Origin: Trifolium pratense
Lineage: Eukaryota; Streptophyta; Magnoliopsida; Fabales; Fabaceae
Direction of reading: 5' to 3'
Assembly: GCF_020283565.1 (NCBI RefSeq)
Contig: NC_060060.1
Coordinates: 36,766,001 to 36,830,000, forward strand
DNA length: 64,000 bases
How positions within the stretch are numbered: the first letter of the stretch is position 1; each line of letters opens with the position of its first letter. The notes below the pieces were generated by a model. That model saw only the letters and a program-made list of their open reading frames with translations, was not told the origin of the DNA and made no database searches. Made by a program: the position numbers and the translations under genes. This document shows, one piece after another, positions 58,230 to 64,000 of this stretch.

Positions 58230-58386
58230 GAATAAATAAGGATATGAAATGTGAAACAGGTGTGGTGTGGTGGTTTAAGTATGGTAGTGGTAACATCGGT
58301 TGTTGTTGGGACAAGGACAACAATGTTCACACGTCTGAATTGAATCATATGGAAATGGATTAAGTGAATTTGGTTTTGGTGCAGTT

Positions 58387-58511
58387 ATGATCTGTCATCC
58401 GTCTGATCAAAATCAGACAGTTCAGAATTTATTACAATCCTGATTTTTTTAAATATAATAATTTTGATACTAAAATATTAACTGTCTGATTTTGATCAGA
58501 CGATCATGATC
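58387..58511. mobile_element. Short foldback MITE upstream of 4CL
   Basis: CGTCTGATCAAAATCAGACA (58400) and TGTCTGATTTTGATCAGACG (58482) are exact inverse copies inside a 125 bp unit. The hairpin lies about 280-390 bp upstream of the 4CL start codon. Confidence 0.7.
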
Positions 58512-58879
58512 TAACTGATTGCGTGCAGTCATGGGTGCTGACTGCACCCAATCCAGGTCCGAATCATATGGATGTCATTTGCAAATATGTTTCGTTGACG
58601 TTATTACTTTCTACACCACTATTGCTACTCCACTATTTCCTCTAATGCTCTCTACTCTCTAGGCTTTTCCTTTTGTCATGTTACGGTAGGGTAGGTGTAG
58701 GTAGTGATATATAAATAAATAATAAAGAGGTGTTTGTACGAAAAAAAGAAAGAAAAAGATTATAAAAAAAACAAACTAATTAATGTAAAATATAATTCAG
58801 AAATTAATGTAAAATATTTTTAACCGAAGACAAACTAATTTATGATTCATGTTAAATTCTAATATGGACTACTTCATCA

Positions 58880-59195
58880 AATGGTCGGTGGATCAGTCAT
58901 GAATAACATTATAACGAATACGAATTTTACAAAATCTACCGTTGGATTGAAAGTTTATATCATATATATCTTTCATAGAAAAATTTAGAAAAATTAAAAA
59001 TCATTTGATATGTTATTGAGACACATCAAAATTAAAGGTTTATTAAATAACGTAAATCTTGATGGGTTTCAATAACATATCAAATGGTTTTCAAAAAAAT
59101 TTAAAAATTTATGGATGATCTATACGATATAAACTTTCAATTCAACAGTAAATTTCATAAAATTCATATTCGGTAGATCACTTGTCCACCGTAGC
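58880..59195. mobile_element. Foldback MITE, diverged relative of 62195 element
   Basis: CACCGTTGGATTGAAAGTTT-like sequence (58938) and ATAAACTTTCAATTCAACAG (59128), with CATTTGATATGTTATTGAGA and CAATAACATATCAAATGG nearer the centre, form long inverted arms. The same blocks are in the intact element at 62195-62592. The ends are eroded and no target duplication was seen. Confidence 0.7.
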
Positions 59196-59615
59196 ATTAG
59201 CCTATAATTCATTATAATAGAGGGGTTGATTTCAATTAGAGGGACTGATTTCAATTACACCAAATCATTTCCTATATTAGTCTTGTATGTGCATGTAGGT
59301 GAAAATGAAGTACAACCACAATATCCCACTTAGGACCACTATATTATTACTAGTCTTGTTCTTTGCGACATTTTAGTTGTTGAGATAGGGACAAGAAAAC
59401 CACTAAATATTTGCCCAAGTCTCTTAATCCCAGTAGCATAACTTCTTCGTCATTCATGATATTGACCTCTACTTTCGAAAAGCTATACTCACTCACGGAC
59501 CAATATTTGTTAATTAACCGGACTAGAAGCCCAACAGATCAGATACAATGGCCTTATGACTAGTTTATTTTCTGTCAATTAGGACAATGGCTCCTACTAT
59601 ACTACTAGTATAATA
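59196..59615. other. Intergenic, upstream of Stowaway element
   Basis: No gene or repeat recognised. Confidence 0.35.
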
Positions 59616-59866
59616 TTCTCTCCGTCCTGATTTCTTGATCCTTGTAGCTTTTCAGTTTTGTCCTAAAATTTTGATCATTTCAAAAAATTAAGGTATAATT
59701 AATGATACTTTATCATTTATACTTTTATAAAAACTAAAGCATTCATTAAATGAATTTTCTCTTTCTTAATAAAGTAAGGATAAAAATGACTTAAGTTATC
59801 AATCTTTATTATTTCTTAATCCGCATGTAAAACTCTAAAATGACCAAAGACTTGGGACGGATGGAA
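59616..59866. mobile_element. Stowaway-like MITE, TSD TA
   Basis: A 251 bp element with ends TTCTCTCCGTCCTGA and TTGGGACGGATGGAA, flanked by TA (59614-59615 and 59867-59868). The termini are somewhat diverged from the canonical Stowaway ends. Confidence 0.75.
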
Positions 59867-60075
59867 TACTAATAAACAAATGTGGTTTCACTTTTTTACT
59901 TTTTCGAATGTGTATAGCTAGATTGATATTCAATTCAGGTGCGAAAAAGTTCTCTATTTTTATTATTTGTAACAAGCCTGATCCTAAGTAAGACGAATAT
60001 CAAGAATATATACATTAAAGCTCTTTACATTTTGGCACTATTTCAAATTTTTTGCATTAGTCACATTAATATGTA

Positions 60076-60383
60076 TGTCAGATAACTGATTATCTCAAAA
60101 GTTTAAGCTGTTAGAATAGAGCCACGTAAATGGTTTTATATTATTTCTAACATGCCCCCTCATGCAAGAGCTCACTTAGGCCTGAAGCGTGGATAATGCA
60201 TAAGCTCACCTACCATATGCTTAAATTCCACTTTTTAATTAGAAAAATAAGGGGAGCGGGAAATCAAACGCGAAACCACCACTTAGTCATAAAGGCTCTG
60301 ATACCATGTCAGATAACCGATTATCCCGAAAACTTAAGCTGTTAGGATAAAATCACATCAATGGTTTTATATTATTTCTAACA
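60076..60383 (-). mobile_element. Complete TRIM element, TSD ATGTA
   Basis: A 308 bp terminal-repeat retrotransposon in miniature, oriented on the minus strand. Two 77 bp LTRs (60307-60383 and 60076-60152) have termini TGTTAGAAATAA...ATCTGACA. Directly after the first LTR is TGGTATCAGAGCC (plus strand 60294-60306), complementary to Met-tRNA. Just before the second LTR is the polypurine tract GCATGAGGGGGCA (plus strand 60153-60165). Exact flanking duplications ATGTA are at 60071-60075 and 60384-60388. There is no coding sequence, as expected for TRIMs, which move with proteins from other elements. Confidence 0.93.
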
Positions 60384-60388
60384 ATGTA

Positions 60389-62194
60389 CAAACAACTGTA
60401 TTAAAATTTAAAATATATTTTGATTATAAAATTATACGGAGTAAGTTTCTCTCAAAGATTATTACAAGTTAAAATGAAAAGTTGTGTGTTTGTTGCATTT
60501 GAATATATTAAATATAATGAATAAGAATTAAGATATTCGCGTAAAAAAAAAAAATTAAGATATTAACATCGGTTGTGTTATTTGAACTTTAAAATATGGT
60601 CATCTCAATACATATCTCTTTTCAATTTTTTATTTCTACACTTTACACATATTTTAAAATACACAATCAAAACACTTGAAGTTTGTTTGCTTAAAAAAAA
60701 TGGAACAAGCAAACGTCCGAGTTTTTCTCATCCCACCCCCCACGTTTCTTATATTTTATACTTGAACAAGAAATTTTTTATATTCTACGCTTTTCGAATT
60801 TTTCTGTGTATTTTGGAAGTCGAAAAGAAACGTAGAGGTGGATAGAGAAACTGTCCAAACGTGGAAGGTTGTTAACTTATGTGGCCCAAATTCAATTCTA
60901 CGTGTATAAGATTGGGCCCTTCTCCTATGCTTTACATTTATGGCCCAAATCCAAAGCATTGCTTTATAGTTAATTAATTAACTACGTGACAAAGTTCCTC
61001 GTTAATTAATTGGACATAGATTGATAAGCCAATACGTACACAAGAACCAAAATACTGTTGACCAAAACAATTTTTTTGCAGAAAAATTAACGTCACACGA
61101 ATAGAAATCCAAATGCTCCACATCCTAATAAATTTGTTTGGAGTTTACTACTGTAATAAAAAAAATTAACTTTGAGTTTTTATATTGACCGATAAATATT
61201 TGAAGAGCCTAGTTTTTGGACAAAACTACTAATGGGACAATTACTTAATTGGCAAACTCTTTTGAAAGTCTTGCATATGCTAGAGGATGATTTTGCCTTC
61301 AAAGTAGGCGATAGAGACATTAAAAGTCTCTTTGATTAAAATATAGTTTAAGTTAATTTATCAATTTTCATGTTTCTTTTTCTTCTCACTTTCTTTCATT
61401 TCAACCAAACGGACCAAAATATTTAGTTTTGACCTTGAATTTTGAAACAACTTTTATGTGATGTGGTCCAAAATATTGCTACAAGCCTACAACATATGTT
61501 TGCTTGAAGATCAAAGATGTGTGGGATGGTGAAGTTTGTAATGTTGTAGAGTTGCCTACTTTGTTACCTATTAATATTATTACATTCATTCAACGATCAG
61601 TTCCTTGTTTAGTTAATTCATTCAAAGATACTTGAATTTAGAATGCTGGTCCCAATTTACATGCATGTAAAAAATGGTTATAATTGGCCCTTATTTCAAA
61701 TACTATATTGAATTAATTTTCTTAAGAATCTTGGTCCTGAATTTGGAAATAACATATCTCAACTAATGCACGGTTCTTATGGCAAATATATCACAAGTCT
61801 CTCCCTACTAAAAGTATCTTCCATCAATAAAAGGAGTTTTTTCAACATCAAGCTGTTCTTAATTTATGCAATGAAGACGAAAGTATTCTTCATTGTCTTA
61901 TTTTTATGTCATTGCGCCATTGAAATTTTGACTAGTTGTGAGTTTAATGATGTTAAGACAATGTGTCACAATGTTGGCTTTGATATTGTTTAAAATCCTT
62001 GCGGCCTTAGTTGTTGAAGTGAATATTTTAGCTTCGTTGATAATGTAGAATATTTTAATATCTCACCCCTCTCGGCTCAATCGTGGTTCAAATGTATAGT
62101 GTTATTGAAATTTATGTATAGTTTAAACAAATACATCCATAGTGATTTCAAATAGGCATCAACAAAATTCATATTAATTTATGGATATTTATTC
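60389..62194. other. Intergenic with one short secreted-type ORF
   Basis: No established gene. It contains a possible small peptide ORF at 61871-61993 (listed separately). The rest is AT-rich. Confidence 0.4.
61871..61993 (+). CDS. Possible small secreted cysteine-containing peptide or its relic
   Basis: From ATG 61871 a 40-residue peptide reads MKTKVFFIVLFLCHCAIEIL then TSCEFNDVKTMCHNVGFDIV. A hydrophobic signal-like N-terminus is followed by a short mature part with two cysteines. After the TAA the same frame continues NPCGLSC and then stops, so a single change may have shortened a longer cysteine peptide. Legumes have many small secreted cysteine-rich peptides (such as NCRs), but the spacing does not match a family I can name. 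It could equally be a chance ORF. Confidence 0.2.
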   Translation: MKTKVFFIVLFLCHCAIEILTSCEFNDVKTMCHNVGFDIV

Positions 62195-62592
62195 GAGTCA
62201 GGATCCGTTGACACCAACTAGTTTGACATCAAATGTTACACCTCTCAATAACGTTTTAACCGATATAAATTTTATAAAATCCACCGTTGGATTGAAAGTT
62301 TACATCATATAGATCATTTGTGTAAAATTTCAAATAAATCCAAAATCATTTGATATGTTATTGAGATACATCAAAATTAACGGTTTTTGAATTTTTTTAA
62401 ATGCCGTTAATCTTTATGTGTCTCAATAGCATATCAAATGATTTTGGATTTGTCTGAAATTTTACACAAATGATCTATATGATGTAAACTTTCAATCCAA
62501 CGGTGAATTTTATAAAATTTATATCGGTTAAAACGTTATTGAGAGGTGTAACATTTGGTGTCAAACTAGTTGGTGTCAACGGATCCTGACTC
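62195..62592. mobile_element. Intact foldback MULE-type MITE, TSD TATTTATTC
   Basis: A 398 bp near-perfect palindrome. GAGTCAGGATCCGTTGACAC at the left is the exact reverse complement of GTGTCAACGGATCCTGACTC at the right, and pairing continues almost to the centre (about 190 bp arms). Exact 9 bp duplications TATTTATTC flank it at 62186-62194 and 62593-62601. The 9 bp TSD points to mobilisation by a Mutator-type transposase. It has no coding capacity, and a transcript would form a long hairpin. Confidence 0.93.
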
Positions 62593-63027
62593 TATTTATT
62601 CAAACTTGCTTCGACTTTGACAGAGAAAATCTGAATCAACTAGGTTTGTATTCAGATTTGAGTTTTACTATATTTCAAAGTACTAAGGTGGGGTGGATAA
62701 TCAGTGAGGTATATTTTACTAATTTGCACTAAGTGAATGAAATCTTTACTGATTAACCATAGTACGTAACAAAAGAAAATTATTTATATCAATTGGTTCT
62801 TGTCTAATACTCTTCATGCAGATGCAGCTAGCTAAATATGAAGCAATCAAACTTTTTGACCAAGTTTCCCATACGTAGCCGTGTTGCTCACACGGTTATC
62901 CATTTCTTCACGAAATTTCTATTTTTCAGTCCCCACTTTCCTTACTCATCAAGTTTATTTAATTAATCTACAATAAAAATCCTCTAATTTAATATACATT
63001 CAAACACTCCATCTTGCACTTATTTCC

Positions 63028-63035
63028 TATAAATA
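63028..63035 (+). promoter_or_regulatory. TATA box of DUF761-type gene
   Basis: TATAAATA about 70 bp upstream of ATG 63101. It lies downstream of another in-frame ATG at 63014, which is why the later ATG is preferred as the start. Confidence 0.6.
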
Positions 63036-63100
63036 ATCCTTCACAGTTTCACCAACCTATAATAATAATCATTTGCACAAACTCTTCAATCTTTTACAGC

Positions 63101-63469
63101 ATGACCATTCACAATCAAAAGCAGAACGAGTCTCTACTAAGCCGCCTAAGAACAGCGGTGCAAAAAGTGAAGTTTCTTTTAAGCTCCACCATACTCAACC
63201 ACACATGGAACGCAGCAAAAATGCTTGGAAGTTCTTCTTTAAATAAACGCCAAATCAGTTTCAATGATCATGGTTTGTTGGTGTGTTCTTCCGATGAAAC
63301 GGATTCGGAGGAATCTGTTTCTCCATCTCAGCCTTGTCTTCAGAGGACTATAAGTTTTCCTTCAGATGATGATATTGATAAGAGAGCAGAGATTTTCATA
63401 GCTAATTTCAGACAGCAGCTTCGGTTAGAGAGACAAATCTCCTTACAACTACGTTATTGCAGGGAATAA
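63101..63469 (+). CDS. Small DUF761-type protein (cotton-fibre-expressed-protein-like)
   Basis: Single-exon plus-strand gene, 122 residues from ATG 63101. The N-terminus is basic (LLSRLRTAVQKVKFLLSSTI, about 12-31), the middle holds an acidic/serine stretch (CSSDETDSEESVSPSQP), then RTISFPSDDDIDKRAEIFIA and NFRQQLRLERQISLQLRY. The final block (D-x-R-A-E-x-F-I-A-x-F-R-x-Q-L-R-x-E-R-x-x-S) matches the short DUF761 C-terminal motif of plant proteins of unknown biochemical function. An in-frame ATG at 63014 would add 29 residues, but it lies upstream of the TATA box. An AATAAA signal at 63979 lies about 510 bp past the stop, so a nearer polyadenylation site is likely. Confidence 0.7.
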   Translation: MTIHNQKQNESLLSRLRTAVQKVKFLLSSTILNHTWNAAKMLGSSSLNKRQISFNDHGLLVCSSDETDSEESVSPSQPCLQRTISFPSDDDIDKRAEIFIANFRQQLRLERQISLQLRYCRE

Positions 63470-63668
63470 CATATGTTGTTCTGTTTTTTTGCCTTGAGTT
63501 TGATCATGATCAATATTATCAATGATACAATGGAGGACTTTGTGTTTTTTGGGGAGGAGGATCTCCAATGAGAGGATATGAAAAAACAATTTGTTGATTT
63601 AATTTTTATTTTATTTTTTAGTTATTTTCTTTGATTTGTGTACTAAGTGACAATTACTATCAGAAACT

Positions 63669-63764
63669 CGCATACACGACTGCATAGTCCTGAGTTCTAA
63701 CCTGGATGAGGGCATTCGCATACACTACTGCATAGTCCTGAGTTCTAACCTGGATGAGGGCGTT
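63669..63764 (+). repeat. 48 bp tandem duplication
   Basis: Two adjacent copies (63669-63716 and 63717-63764) starting CGCATACAC and containing GCATAGTCCTGAGTTCTAAC, with two or three differences. They lie about 200 bp downstream of the DUF761-type stop codon. Confidence 0.9.
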
Positions 63765-64000
63765 CAACCAAACAATATCGGTATTTTGCCGGTTGAGATG
63801 TGTCTCACAGATTTTTCTAGAGTTATTTGACTAGAAAAGGATGCAAGGAACCTTTGATGTTTTTGTTAGCTGTTTCTCAGGAGTAGTTCACTAGCATTTG
63901 TTTCTTACTTTCTCAATTATCAATGTACAACAAAATACATTGAATTATTCAATTATTATTATTGAATTATATTGTATAAATAAAGTTGTCTTCTTGTAAG

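Noticed and set aside
63669..63764. Tandem repeat considered as a start of a CRISPR-like array
   Set aside because: Only two copies, directly adjacent with no spacers, in plant nuclear DNA.

Overview
This is plant nuclear DNA, most likely from a temperate legume of the Medicago/Trifolium type. That is inferred from the AT-rich intergenic DNA, compact GT-AG introns, the gene families present, and many SINEs, MITEs and small LTR elements of kinds I associate with those genomes. No bacterial, organellar or CRISPR signal was seen. All splice sites and coordinates were worked out by hand.

Layout. 1-7500 is a transposon-rich block: a truncated Ty1/copia element (285-3055), two solo LTRs with target-site duplications, a deleted SINE, and terminal-inverted-repeat elements (5135-7498) that enclose a GC-richer short ORF which may be a captured host exon. 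8079-28197 is the core of the window: six apparently intact xyloglucan endotransglucosylase/hydrolase (XTH) genes of the TCH4/XTH22-25 type, each with three exons and identical intron phases. Five lie head-to-tail on the minus strand and the sixth is divergent on the plus strand. The middle three (B, C, D) form a recent triplication that includes UTRs and promoter DNA, and all three lack the cysteine loop of the C-terminal domain. 28200-32670 is MITEs, SINEs and a LINE tail. 32674-33867 is a CASP-like membrane protein gene. 33870-42780 is gene-poor, with a hAT-type element and a large inverted repeat. 42782-43282 is a one-finger C2H2 repressor gene with EAR-like motifs. 43350-50700 is gene-poor, with a 1.3 kb TIR element carrying a 12-unit minisatellite. 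50739-58118 is a complete five-exon 4-coumarate:CoA ligase (4CL) gene on the minus strand whose two large introns have been enlarged by transposons. 58400-62600 holds MITEs, a complete TRIM element and a near-perfect 398 bp foldback element with a 9 bp target duplication. 63101-63469 is a small DUF761-type gene.

Functionally, the XTHs (wall xyloglucan remodelling), the CASP-like protein (membrane scaffold family linked to wall modification) and 4CL (phenylpropanoid/lignin entry) are all wall-related, but nothing shows that they are co-regulated. The five minus-strand XTH genes each have a TATA box about 100 bp and a CGCG (CAMTA-type) box about 230-400 bp upstream of the ATG, as expected for touch- or calcium-responsive XTHs. 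I found no wholly new biological system. The most notable items are the cysteine-loop-less XTH triplet, the captured-ORF TIR element, the minisatellite TIR element, and the foldback and TRIM elements with exact target duplications.
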